Source: Poteriospumella lacustris
Lineage: Eukaryota; Sar; Chrysophyceae; Chromulinales; Dinobryaceae
Length of the DNA stretch: 52,346 nt
Reading direction: 5' to 3'
Assembly: GCA_008000375.1 (NCBI GenBank)
Contig: SMOI01000228.1
Location: forward strand, 1 to 52,346
In this document: positions 22,243 to 32,792 of the stretch, piece by piece
Layout of the letters: each line of letters starts with the position of its first letter
How positions within the stretch are numbered: position 1 is the stretch's first letter
Made by a program: the position numbers and the translations under genes
The notes under the pieces: generated by a model
Told to the model about the DNA's origin: nothing
The model's input: the letters and a program-made list of their open reading frames with translations, nothing else
The model's database searches: none

Positions 22243-23604
22243 ATGTCGTCCTACACGCCTCCGACGGTGGTCGATGACCCGCAGGCACCGGAGCTGACGA
22301 AGTACCTGCGCGTCCCGATGGACGCCGACGAAGAGTTCGAGATACGCGAGAGCATCGTCCGGCGGAAACAGTCCAACTTCCTGTCCAGGGTGGTCGGGGC
22401 GTGCATAGTTCTGGCCGTCGCGGCATCTCTAATTGGCGGGATCATCTTCTACGCCGAGCACCACCAGAAGCACCACAGCCACAGCGAGTCGGGCGTCCCC
22501 ACCGCCGCGCCCACCGCCAACCCGCTGTCCGTCTGCTACACAGACATCACCTGCCCAGTGATCGGCAGCAACGACCCCAAATACGACGCCGCCACTGGCT
22601 TCACCAACTACACCGGCTGGTTCGACGGCGTCGGCGTCGAGAAGTGCTGCAACATCTGCAGCCCGAACCTGCGGCCGCCGGCCGTCGCGGGGGCCGCCGC
22701 CGTCGCGGAGGCCGCCGCCGTCTCGCGGCGCCGACACTTCTCCTCGTCCAGCTACCGCTTCAACCTCAGCGACTTCGACTACATCATCTTCGACCAGCTG
22801 TGGCTCCCGCAGCTGTGTCTGGCGCTGGCGGAGGGCCACGACCCGACGCTGTCGCACTCGTCGCACATGCGCTGCGACCCCGCCGTTTTCGCCAACGCCG
22901 ACAGCTTCACGCGCCTGAGCATCCACGGCGTGTGGCCCTCGAACCTGCACGGCAGCTTTCTGTCGTGCTGCGCGTCGTCGGCCGGCGAGCACCTGTCGAC
23001 GGTGGACCCGGTCGTGATGGCCACGTGGAGCATCGCCGACGACATGCAGCGCAACTGGTTCGACCCCACGGCGCTCACCGACGCCGTCGTGCCTCTGCTG
23101 CAGCAGAGCAAGGACCGGCAGCGACGCGGGCTTCGGGACGCGTCGGTGGCCTTCTCTCCGCCGACGACGAACGTGTCCTGCGGCACGTGCGTCCTGCCGA
23201 ACCACGAGTACCAAAAGCACGGCACCTGCTTCGGCACCGGCGCCGACGCGGATTTCGTGTACTTCGCCACCGGCCTCAACATCTCCAACGCAGTGTCGAG
23301 CGCGTCTGAGCAGATCAACGCGTGGGCGGGCCAGTACGTGGCCGTGGACCAGTTCGAGGCGCTGTTCCCCACCGCGATCAACGTGCTCTGCGACGCGCAG
23401 TCCTCGCACGAGGGGTCGCAGGTCTTCTTCGAGCTGCGCACGTGCTGGAACCTCACCAGCTCGGTGGAGGCCTTCCGCGTGCCGTACGCGCTCGGCGATG
23501 CCGCCAATCACTGGGGCCTGACGGACTGCATGCCCGCCGGCAGCACCGCGCACAGCACGTCCTGCGACGCCGACAGCCCCGTCTACATGCCGCTCCTCGC
23601 CTAG
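22243..23604 (+). CDS. Membrane-anchored RNase T2 family ribonuclease
   Basis: RNase T2 enzymes cleave single-stranded RNA by transphosphorylation in secretory or lysosome-like compartments. The 453-aa product has both active-site signatures: LSIHGVWPS with His228, and NHEYQKHGTC with Glu322 and His326. The upstream strand DYIIFDQLWLPQLC matches the usual family start. Unlike typical secreted members with a cleavable signal, this one has about 47 cytosolic residues and then one hydrophobic segment (about 48-70, VVGACIVLAVAASLIGGIIF), a type II anchor that would place the domain in the lumen or outside. Several Cys and N-glycosylation sequons (NYT, NVS, NIS, NLT) fit that. The start is the first ATG. 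The gene appears intronless. Confidence 0.93.
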   Translation: MSSYTPPTVVDDPQAPELTKYLRVPMDADEEFEIRESIVRRKQSNFLSRVVGACIVLAVAASLIGGIIFYAEHHQKHHSHSESGVPTAAPTANPLSVCYTDITCPVIGSNDPKYDAATGFTNYTGWFDGVGVEKCCNICSPNLRPPAVAGAAAVAEAAAVSRRRHFSSSSYRFNLSDFDYIIFDQLWLPQLCLALAEGHDPTLSHSSHMRCDPAVFANADSFTRLSIHGVWPSNLHGSFLSCCASSAGEHLSTVDPVVMATWSIADDMQRNWFDPTALTDAVVPLLQQSKDRQRRGLRDASVAFSPPTTNVSCGTCVLPNHEYQKHGTCFGTGADADFVYFATGLNISNAVSSASEQINAWAGQYVAVDQFEALFPTAINVLCDAQSSHEGSQVFFELRTCWNLTSSVEAFRVPYALGDAANHWGLTDCMPAGSTAHSTSCDADSPVYMPLLA

Positions 23605-23740
23605 TTTGGCCGCGCCTGATGCGGGCGCGGCGTTGTAATTTCGACCTCCAACAGCCCCAACCCGTCACCTGTTGTTCTTCGTCGGTGTCGTGGCAGTGGC
23701 TTAAGACCGTTGGCTTACAGAACGAGGCAAAGGACGCGCG

Positions 23741-25554
23741 CTACTTCTGCGCGGCGGAGAGATATTTGTGCAGCAGGAAGGACGTGGAGGGGTTGAAGTG
23801 CGTCTCGTCGACCGCGCTCGGGTCTTGGCTCGTGCGCACGGTGTGAAGCTGGGCGCGCACGCGATTGGCGAGGACCTTGCCGAGCTCGACTCCCCACTGG
23901 TCGAACGAATTGACGTTCCAGACGAAGCCCTGCACAGCGACGCGGTGCTCGTACAGAGCGAGCAGCTGCCCGACGGAGAACGCGTTCAGCTCCGAGAAGA
24001 GCAGCGACAGCGACGGGCGGTTGCCGGGGAACTCCTTGTGCGGGTGGAGGTGCGGGGGGACGCCTTCCCGCTCGAGCTCGGCGACGGTCTTTCCCACGGC
24101 GAGTGCGTCGGGCTGCGCGAAGAAGTTCGACATGAGCTCGTCGTGGTTCGAGACCGACTCGCCGTCGAGGTGCACAGGCTGCGGGCTGCGACAGAAGCCG
24201 ATAAACTCCGCAGGAACCACGCGGCCCTGATGCAGCAGCTGGTAGAAGGAGTGCTGCCCGTTGGTGCCCGGCTCGCCGAACACGATTTCGCCGGCGACGA
24301 AAGGCAGCGGAGTTCCGTCCGCCGTGACTCGCTTGCCGTTCGACTCCATGTCCACCTGCTGGATGTGGGCAGCGAACCGGACGAGGGCCTGTGCGTACGG
24401 CAAGATGGCGCGAGCCGAATGGCCCAGGAAGGAGGAGTTCCACAGGCCGAGCAGACCCAGCAGCACCGGCAAGTTCGTGCGCAGCGGCGACTCGAAGAAA
24501 TGGCGATCCATGTCGTGCGCGCCGGCCAAGAACCTGTTGACGACCGCCGAGCCGTACTGCAAGGACAGCGGCAACACGCCCACGGCGGAGCAGACGGAGT
24601 AGCGCCCGCCCACCCAGTCCCAGAAGCCGAAGATGTTGTCTGCGGCGATGCCGAAGTCGGTCGCCTTTCCGATCGCCGTCGACACCGCAGCGATGTGCTG
24701 TCTCAAAATGTCGGCATCAGAGCAGCGAGCGCTGCGAGGCATGTTGTCCAACAGCCACCTGCGAATGGTGCGCGCATTGAGCATCGTCTCGGCGGTGGTG
24801 AACGTCTTCGACACGATCACGACGAGGGTGGTCTCGGGATTGAGGCCAGCGAGCGCACGCGCCACGTCAACGGGGTCTACATTCGCCAAGAAGCGCAACG
24901 AACGGCCCTCAGCGGCAGCGGAGGCTTCGGGATCCGTTCTAAGCGCCTCGAAGACGAACTCGGGGCCCAGATAGGAGCCGCCGATGCCAATCGACACCAC
25001 CGACGTCAGCGGCTTACCGGTCGCGCCCACCCACTCTCCATTGCGAACTTTGGCGGCGAATGCAGCCACCTACAATTGAAACAGTAACACTGTCAGGTTG
25101 CTTCATCAAACAGACGACGGGACGTACTCTGTCGAGAACGCCGTGCACGGCGGGAACGACATTTTCACCGTCGATGTGAAAAGCTTTATCGCGCGGGGCG
25201 CGGAGGGCGATGTGCATCACAGCGCGATCTTCAGTATTATTGATATGTTGTCCCGTGCCCATGCGCGTTCTCTTCTCTTCAAGCCCGGCAGCGGATGCGA
25301 GGTCGAAGAGCATATCCATGGTCTCGGTGGTGGCGTTTTGACGACTGTAGTCCAGCACAACGCCATTGTGCTCGGCACTCATCGCGTAGCAGCGGTCCTT
25401 ATCCTGCAGAAGTGTGCGCAGATGCACGCCCTGCACCACTTGTGCATGTTCCTCCAGTCGCTTCCACTGAACAGTGTCGCTGATGACTGCACAACACACG
25501 CTCGTTCAGAACCGACAGGAATGCACAAGTTTGCCTCTGGCCCTCACCTGACAT
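23741..25554 (-). CDS. GPI: Glucose-6-phosphate isomerase
   Basis: It interconverts glucose-6-phosphate and fructose-6-phosphate in glycolysis/gluconeogenesis. Exons are 25548-25554 (only ATGTCAG), 25128-25486 and 23741-25069. Introns of 61 and 58 nt (GTGAGG...GCAG and GTACGT...TGTAG) keep the frame, giving 564 aa, normal for the eukaryotic enzyme. Both family signatures are present ([15 protein letters not shown] and [13 protein letters not shown]), with [10 protein letters not shown] binding phosphate, the catalytic Glu in [18 protein letters not shown] and the His in [11 protein letters not shown]. There is no targeting leader, so it should be cytosolic. The 7-nt first coding exon is inferred: the frame upstream of WKRLEEHAQ runs into an acceptor (TTGTGCAG), and the only nearby ATG with a matching GTGAGG donor is at 25554. 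Confidence 0.93.
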
Positions 25555-25935
25555 GGTTTCCCTTCGAGTGATGTCTTTGCCAGGAAAATCCTCGACGACG
25601 ATTGCATTGTGATCGCATCGCAGCGACCGCCTCCCACGAGGTTGAAAGAAGGACCGAGGAATGAAAGCGACCGCGACGGGAAGAGCGACGCGCAGCGGGC
25701 GATTTCCGAGGTGACGCTCAGCGCAACACCCTGAGCCGGCCACGGCGGCTCTCCCTGCCAATCTCTGACGGCGAAGGAGTGCGTGCCCTCCCGTCCGCTG
25801 CAAGTGCAAGCTGACGCCCCCAGCTACACAGTACTGTATACAGCTGTACACTGGCACCACCTGACTCTCTCCAACAGGTCATCTGTAAGATCGGACAACA
25901 GTATCAGTGTTACAGAGACAGTCATGCATCTACAG
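25555..25935. other. Intergenic region upstream of GPI
   Basis: About 380 bp with no supported gene. It holds the presumed GPI promoter and the 3' end of the neighbouring minus-strand gene. A cluster of CTGTAC/GTATAC palindromic motifs lies at about 25829-25855. Confidence 0.4.
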
Positions 25936-27035
25936 TCAGAGGTAGTCCGAGAACTCGTCGTTCCCCATGTTCGCGACACACAAGTCAACATCGTCCACAC
26001 GAAACACCCACGTCGCATGTTGTGTCTCCGAAAGGGCTGGTGCATCCACAGAGAGCTTCGCCAATGAAATCGGTGCAGATGGACAGTCCGCCGAAGTGAG
26101 CAAAGCCTCTCTGGGCTTGTCCCACAACGTTATCGACGGGGTGGTCGTCACGTCCCCACTCGTGAACGGAGCTGCAGGGTGCTTTGGAGGCTTCAAAACG
26201 TCGGTCACTGCCTCGTCGAGGATGTACTGCTTTGGCTTGGACCGCAAGGCAAAGGGCACCATCTCAAGCATCTGCTCGATGTAAACGTTGCGCGAGTCTG
26301 GAGGGCTTCGTAGCCACTCGTGTGCAGTGACGTTCTTCGCCAGCGCTAACGCCGACCGCCCCTCATCCTTCAGAGCTGCGTCGACCTGAGCGACCCAATC
26401 GCAATATTCGTTGTATAGGGACGGTCTGGCGAGCGCTGCAGCAGCAGGAGTTATGCACTTTTCGTGGTACATTGCCGTGACCATCGTTCGCACTGCCATC
26501 GGCAGGGCCGCCCGTCTCGCCTCTCGCTCAAGTTTGATTTTCTCGAGCTGACCGTCACTGAAGCGGGGTCGTCGCAAGTGGCTGGTTCGTTCTACAATTG
26601 TGACAGGATCAAAGTCTTTGAAGTCTCGATTCGACGCAGCAGAATCGACCTACTCGTGATGTCCTCCAACGTGGAAATTGCGCTGTCGATGAACAGTTTC
26701 TTGTCGTCGCTTTCCGCATCAAACGTGAAATCGGTGCCCGCCAGCAATTCTGTGACTTGCTGGGGGATTTCTAGATGTTTCGGGCGTCTGAGAGTGAACT
26801 CCGCATCGCCAGCTTGACGCTTCGACTTGCGCATTGAGTTCTCAAACACGACGAAGTCGTACAACTTGTCGTCGATCGGCTCATTTAGGCTGAGATCATC
26901 AGAGGCGGCGTGATCCCGGAAATTGCTCAATGTGAACTTTCGGTGACCAGCGAACTTGCCCCTGCAAGTCAACAAGCCATATGTGGGCACCAGAAATAGG
27001 TAAACCAAGACAGCACTGAGGAAGCAACGCGTCAT
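25936..27035 (-). CDS. Unknown protein with N-terminal signal peptide
   Basis: Exon 1 is 26654-27035 and exon 2 is 25936-26591. The 62-nt intron GTAGGT...TTGTAG joins DIT to RTSHLRRPRF via a shared AAA codon. The 345-aa product starts MTRCFLSAVLVYLFLVPTYG, a clear signal peptide, followed by a basic stretch (TCRGKFAGHRKF) that could be a plastid transit segment if the organism has a complex plastid. The rest is charged with helical segments (LEKIKLEREARRAALP; IEQMLEMVPFALRSKPKQYI) and an acidic C-terminus ending DEFSDYL. I recognise no domain. An ATG further upstream in frame would add about 21 residues (MRWRRELLEE...) and hide the signal peptide, so I prefer 27035. GC content is lower than in most neighbours. 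Confidence 0.65.
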
Positions 27036-27380
27036 TGTGCGACTATAGTCCCTCTTCCTTGTTTCTTCCTCAAGCAATTCCCTGCGCCATCTCATGCAGA
27101 CAAATGAACACGTCTCTTTGAGCGCCGCCTGCGTATTTCCTTCCGCTGTTTCCAAGGTTCAAGTCGTTTGTTCGATTGTTTGTTCGTTTGCCTCGGTCGA
27201 CTTCGCCGTGCCAAGACAACGACACGATGACGACGGCCAGGCCGTCACGCCGCCGTCACGCGCCACTCGCCCCACGAGCCGCCTCAGAGAAAAACCATAT
27301 ATACCGAGAGAATAATCTGATTGAGGCAGTTCGCGGTCAATCGCCTCAATTTATTTTCAAAACAAAGAGCGGAGAGAAAC
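27036..27380. promoter_or_regulatory. Divergent promoter region with a TATA-like element
   Basis: This lies between two signal-peptide genes transcribed away from each other. TATATA at 27298-27303 lies about 78 bp before the ATG at 27381, a plausible core promoter element. No other motif is recognised. Confidence 0.35.
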
Positions 27381-28235
27381 ATGAGTTCTTTCGTTTTCGC
27401 GCTGTGTGTTCTTCTTGGGATTGGTGCGTTGCTGTTCAACGACGTGGACGCACTACCCGCGGGTGGAAGAAATGATGTGCATGGTTGGCTTATCCTGCCT
27501 CAAGAGCACTTCCAATCGGGGAATTCTTCGTACGGTGTTCGGGCTTGGTTTTCCCACCACGTGCCAGAATTTTGGACCGATTCTCCCCACAACTACCAGC
27601 TCATTATGGAAGGTGTTCTCTTCCCAGAGTCTTCCGTTCCCGGGGAAACTCCACTGCCTTTGCCGCTCCCTCTCCCTCCGCAGAATGAATTGGAGGTGTT
27701 CGAGTACTCGTTCACGCCCCCGTCGCCGTTTTCCCTCAACGATCTAATCGACGGCAGAATCACACAGTTGCGCGGTGTCTACTACAACGGAAGCTTCGAC
27801 ACTCCTTATGAACGAATCCCGCAATCTCTGGCCTTGTTGAAAGTGACCTCGTTGACGACGGTCGTTTACCTCAGCGAATTCGAGACGGAGTCGTACGCCC
27901 ATATGAGATACTTGTCGTACCCCCGCAACAAGGACCCGGCAAGTCGCTCTCGCCACTTCTATTTCGCCCACGAGATTCACGCCCAGCCCGATTTTGACCA
28001 TGTTGTGCATGGGGTTATTGATGAATGTGGAAGTGATGGGATAAGCGACGTGATCTACTCCCCCGGCTTGTCCTGGGAAGTCCCGTCGCTGCCGAACACG
28101 CTGGACCACAAGCTGCAGGCCGGCGAGAAGGTTCAGATTCAACTGGTGTCCAATGCGAGCCAGGCTTCTTGTACTTTGACCGTCCTTGAGAGCATTCACT
28201 GTATGATTGGTCCCGGCTTCATGGACAATTGTTAA
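27381..28235 (+). CDS. Secreted protein of unknown function
   Basis: The 284-aa product begins with a signal peptide (MSSFVFALCVLLGIGALLF then NDVDALPAGG). The mature part has a Pro/Leu linker (PLPLPLPLPP at about 95-104), Asn-glycosylation sequons (NSS, NGS, NAS), aromatic-rich strands (VRAWFSHHVPEFW) and Cys residues only near the C-terminus (CGSDG, CTLTV, HCMIG, DNC). I do not recognise the family. An ATG 60 nt upstream in frame (27321) would bury the signal peptide, so I use 27381. It is intronless and less GC-rich than the surrounding housekeeping genes, like its divergent neighbour. Confidence 0.7.
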   Translation: MSSFVFALCVLLGIGALLFNDVDALPAGGRNDVHGWLILPQEHFQSGNSSYGVRAWFSHHVPEFWTDSPHNYQLIMEGVLFPESSVPGETPLPLPLPLPPQNELEVFEYSFTPPSPFSLNDLIDGRITQLRGVYYNGSFDTPYERIPQSLALLKVTSLTTVVYLSEFETESYAHMRYLSYPRNKDPASRSRHFYFAHEIHAQPDFDHVVHGVIDECGSDGISDVIYSPGLSWEVPSLPNTLDHKLQAGEKVQIQLVSNASQASCTLTVLESIHCMIGPGFMDNC

Positions 28236-28783
28236 GACGTGTTCACGTTGCGATATCAATACACCGATAATACGAGGGACGACCCCCTCTTCAGCCAGGA
28301 CTTGCTTCTGCCATGCGATTGCAGTGGTGTTCCTAGCCGTGTTAAATAAAACCTGATTTCTTGCCTTGTAGCTTTGTAGCCGTGTGGCCGTGTAGCCCGT
28401 TGCCGACTGTGTAATTTTAGTCATGTTCAGCCCTTCGCGCGTTTCTGTCGTCTGCCCGTGTGCAAGTGCTATTCATCGCGTGCGACTACAACAAACACAG
28501 TACTTAGCAGCACTCGGAGCGAGGCGGAGCATATAGTTTACAGAGAGAAGGGCTCGTCGAAACGGAAGCGTCGGGCGGGACACTGCGGCAGTGTCCCGCG
28601 GGCTGGAGGAGCGACTCTGCGGCCGCCGCGCTGGGCGGCATGTGTCCGTGCGGGCATCGTGGACGCGGCGGCCGCAGCGACGAATCAAATCAATTCGACG
28701 AGGCTCTTCGTGCATCGATTGAACCATATTCGAGGCCGACGCTGACAGTGAACAACGGATCATCGAGTTGATCTCAGTCAGGG
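28236..28783. other. Intergenic region and 5' leader of the helicase gene
   Basis: No gene is supported. The leader has a strong hairpin at 28575-28599. A small internal duplication (GCTTTGTAGCCGTGTGGCCGT) lies near 28370-28400. Confidence 0.45.
28575..28599 (+). other. Strong 11-bp hairpin in the helicase 5' region
   Basis: GCGGGACACTG and CAGTGTCCCGC are separated by a 3-base CGG loop. It lies about 185 bp upstream of the DDX46 start codon and might be an RNA structure in the leader or a dyad DNA site. Confidence 0.5.
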
Positions 28784-31700
28784 ATGAGAAGAAGTGAGGA
28801 GCGGGGAGATCGGAAAAGGAAACGATCAAGATCTCGATCCGAAGGCCGACACGGTCACAGAGACAAGGTTCGTATCGCCTGAATGAGGTTCTCAAGTGTC
28901 TTGCTTTCTAACATTAAAAATTGGGTTACAGGAATCCTCGCATCGATCACGCAGTCGCCGCTCACCTTCCCCACATCGTCGACATCGATCACGATCACCC
29001 GAACGACGCGGGAAAGGGGGCGATGCCAGGCGAGACGTCGACGATCGGGCAGCTCCAGCTCTGACCGTCAACAAGGATATCAGCAAAAGCTTAGATCAAA
29101 GTCATCAACAGAATAAAGTAAGCGTTGCGGAACCAATCGCGACGCAAAGCGCCGGGGCTCCGTCGGTGTCGGAAGAAGAGAAGCGGAAGCGGTTGGCGCG
29201 CCTCAAAGCCTGGCAGGCCCAATTGAAGAAACCGACCGAAGATCCGTCGGCTGAAGCGCCAGCTGAGCTTCCGCGACCCACCGCTGAAGACGAGGAGCGC
29301 AGCAATGCGAAATCGGAAGCGGCGGTCGCCGCCGTCGATCGTCCCGTCGAGACGGCCGCGCTGGCCACGGCGGAGACGACCTCCAAAAAGAGAAACCGAT
29401 GGGACGAAGTCTCTGCAGAAGACTCGGGGAAGACCACTGCAACATCGATCGGGGGAGTGGCGGCCCCAACGGCGTTCACGTCGAGTTTGAAGCCGACGCT
29501 GCACCAGAAGCCGATGAAAACGTCTCGCTGGGACGCCGCTGCCGAGACCGCCGTCGAGGCCGGCGCTGCTGCCAGCTCATCGCTGAAATCGAAATCGCCG
29601 CATATGCCGTCCTTTTCGACGATGGGCGCGGCGGAGGGCGAAGAGGACCCGCTGGACGCCTTCATGTCGTCGCTGTACGGCTCGGGCGAGATCGCCGGCC
29701 AACAGGAGCTCAAGAGCGCCACGTCGTTGAAGAAGTCCGCCCCGTCGCTCAGCAACACGAAGCCGCCTGCTGCGAAGCCATTCGCCGGGGAGGAAGAGGA
29801 CAACATTGAGGACGCGCTGGACTTGAACGGCAGCCACGTCGGGCCGGGCGCGTCGGCCGGTCTGCACCGCGTGATCACGTGGGAGGAGATCATGAAGGAC
29901 CAGTCGCAGCAGTTGCCCCGACGAGAGCGCCGCGGCTGGGAGAGTGACGTCGTTGACAGCGGCGTCAACTCGCCCGAGCGCGCGGCCGACGCCAGCGAGC
30001 GGCAGGAGACGGACGAGGAGCGCGAGGCCCGCGAGGAGCGCGAGCGCCGCGAGTTTGTGGAGGCCATTCGCAAGGCGCGCGAGGAAGAAGACAAGGCCCT
30101 GCAGCGGCTGCAGAAGATCGAGGAGGAGCAGGAGCAGAGCATCAAGCAGCTCAAAGAGCCCGCGAAGCAGAAGGGCGAGGCGCTGGGCCGCGTGTTCCTC
30201 GAGGACCAGGACCTCGACCTCCTCGACGAGTTCGAGGACCAGCAGAAGAAGCGCAGCGCGCTGGAGCTGCTGGAGGAGGCGCGGAAGGGCAAGGTGCTCA
30301 AGCCGGTGGACCACGGCAGCGTGCAGTACCTGCCCTTCCGCAAGAACTTGTACGTCGTGCCGCGCGCGCTGGCGAAGCTGTCGGCCGACGACGTCGCGGC
30401 GGCGCGCGACCACTTGCAGATCAAGGTGCACGGCAACGGCTGCCCGCCGCCCGTCGAGACCTGGGAGCAGTGCGGCCTGTCGGACCGCATCCTCGACTGC
30501 ATCTACCAGAACGACCTGCGCGAGCCCTTCGCCATCCAGCGACAGGCGATCCCCGCGATCATGTGCGGCCGCGACGTCATCGGCGTCGCGAAGACCGGCT
30601 CCGGCAAGACGCTCGCCTTTCTGCTGCCGATGTTCCGCCACATCCTCGACCAGCCGCCGCTGCAGGACGGCGACGGGCCCATCGGCCTCGTCATGGCGCC
30701 CGCGCGCGAACTGGCATTTCAGATCTTCAACGAGGCGAAGAAGTTCTGTCGCGGCCTGGGCCTGCGCGCCGCCTGCATCTACGGCGGCGCCGGCGTCGCC
30801 GAGCAGATCGCCGACCTGAAGCGCGGCTCGGAGATCGTCGTGTGCACGCCCGGCCGCATGATCGACATTCTGTGCATGCAGGCGGGCAAGCTGGTGTCGC
30901 TGAAGCGCGTGACGATGGTGGTGATGGACGAGGCCGACCGCATGTTCGACATGGGCTTCGAGCCGCAGATCCGAATGATCGTGCAGAACGTGCGCCCCGA
31001 CCGGCAGACGGTGCTCTTCTCCGCCACCTTCCCCAAGGCCATCGAGAAGCTCGCCAAGTCGATGCTGCGCCTGCCGCTCGAGATCGTCGTGGGCGAGCGC
31101 AGCACCGTCAACAAGGACATCACGCAGATCGTGGAGGTGCACGAGGAGGACGACAAGTTCCTGCGCCTGCTGCAGCTGCTGGGCATCTACTACGAGCTGG
31201 GCTCCGTCCTCGTCTTCGTCGACAAGCAGGAGAAGTGCGACCAGCTCTTCCACGAGCTGCTGCAGCGCGGCTACCCCTGTCTGTCGCTGCACGGCGGCAA
31301 GGACCAGGTCGACCGCGACCACACGCTGCACGAGTTCAAGACGGGCGTGAAGACGGTGATGATCGCCACGTCGGTGGCGGGGCGCGGCCTCGACGTGCCC
31401 GAGATCGTCTGCGTCGTCAACTACCACTGCCCCAACCACCTCGAGGACTACGTCCACCGCGTGGGCCGCACGGGCCGCGCCGGCCGCAAGGGCGTCGCGT
31501 ACACCTTCGTCTCGCCGAGCAAGGAGGAGCAGTACGCGCCCATCATGGTCAAGGCGCTGCAGAAGGCTAGCGCCAAGAAGGAGGACGTCCCCGTGGAGCT
31601 CCTCGCGCTCGCGGAGACGTTCAAAGAGAAGGTGGCGCGCGGGGAGGCGCAGTGGTCGTCGAGCGGCTTCGTCGGCAAGGGCTTCACCTTCGACGCCAAC

Positions 31701-32441
31701 GAGCTCAACGAGGCGCAGCGCGCCGCGCTGCTGCAGAAGAAGCAGTACGCGCTGGAGCAGGGCATCGCGGCGGGCGACCAGGACGACGCCGAAGACCGCG
31801 CGGCCGAGATGGCCATGTACATGGACGACCTCGCCGACGCCAACGTCTTTCTGCCGCTGGCCGACGCCGCGGGCGGCGCCGCGGCCGCAGCGACCGCAGC
31901 GGCGGCCGGCAGCGCGCCGAACGCGGACGCGACGGCGACGACGTCCAGCGGCCCCGTCGATGCGCAGTCGGCGCTGGCGAAGGCGCGCGTCATCGCCCAG
32001 CAGCTGCTGCTCAACAAACAGGCGACGGGCGGCGCCTTCGGGGGCAACGCCGCCGCCGTCGCAGCGGCGGGTCTCGCGGCGGCGGCGGCGATCGCCAACG
32101 GCCTCGCCGCAGGCAGCGGCGCCGAGTACTTCTCCGACGAGTTCGAGATCAACGACTACCCGATCCAGGCGCGCCGCAAGGTCACCAACAAAAACGCGCT
32201 CGACGAGATCACCGAGCGCACCGGCGTCGCCATCATCTCGCGCGGCACCTTCGTGCCGCCGGGAAAGAGGCCCGAGGCGGGCGAGAAGAAGCTCTTCCTG
32301 CTCATCGAGGGCCGCTCGGAGCTCAGCGTGCGCCAGGCGAAGATGGAGATCCAGCGCGCGTTGGAGGAAGAAACGGTGAAGATCGCCGGCGCCGCGGCGG
32401 CCGGCGGCGGCGGTGGCGGCGGACGCTACTCCGTCGTCTGA
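28784..32441 (+). CDS. DDX46: Prp5/DDX46 DEAD-box ATP-dependent RNA helicase
   Basis: Prp5 remodels U2 snRNP with SF3B1 during branch-site recognition in pre-mRNA splicing. Exon 1 is 28784-28867 and exon 2 is 28932-32441. The 64-nt intron (GTTCGT to TTACAG) keeps the frame, giving 1197 aa. An N-terminal RS domain spans both exons. The Prp5-specific DPLDAFM motif is at about residue 267. The helicase core has AKTGSGKT (about 580), DEAD at 694-697, SATFP, and HRVGRTGRAGRKG. The C-terminal KH-like tail (YFSDEFEINDYPIQARRKVT to the end) is typical of Prp5. An Ala/Gly-rich insert (about 1000-1080) precedes the tail. Opposite-strand ORFs here are shadows. Confidence 0.95.
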
Positions 32442-32792
32442 GACCGCCGGCCGCCTCCGCTCGCGCGGGCCAACCGCTCGCGAGCCAAGAAGCCTTCAGC
32501 CTCCCGTCGGCCACGCGCAGGGTCGCTCCAGACGCGCGCTCGGCGCTCGGCGCTCGGCCGGACGCCGCGCCGTCGCCGACACGACGGCGACGACGCCGCC
32601 GCCATCAGTTACCTGGTGTACATAACATGTACTGTACATACGTTGTAATATCACCTTTGCGCGGCAATTATGGTACGCAGCTACTTACACGGCCGGACCC
32701 AGACGGACCCAAACTATTCTATTTTCTATGGACAGGAGGTCCGCCACGCGACGGACGCGACGGACGCGACGGGACAGTGAACGGTGAACTGC
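32442..32792. other. Convergent 3' intergenic region
   Basis: The two flanking genes end here from opposite sides. There is a GCGCTCG-type triple repeat near 32540-32562 and an AT-rich stretch with ACATGTACTGTACAT at about 32626-32640, possibly 3'-end signals. No gene is seen. Confidence 0.4.
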
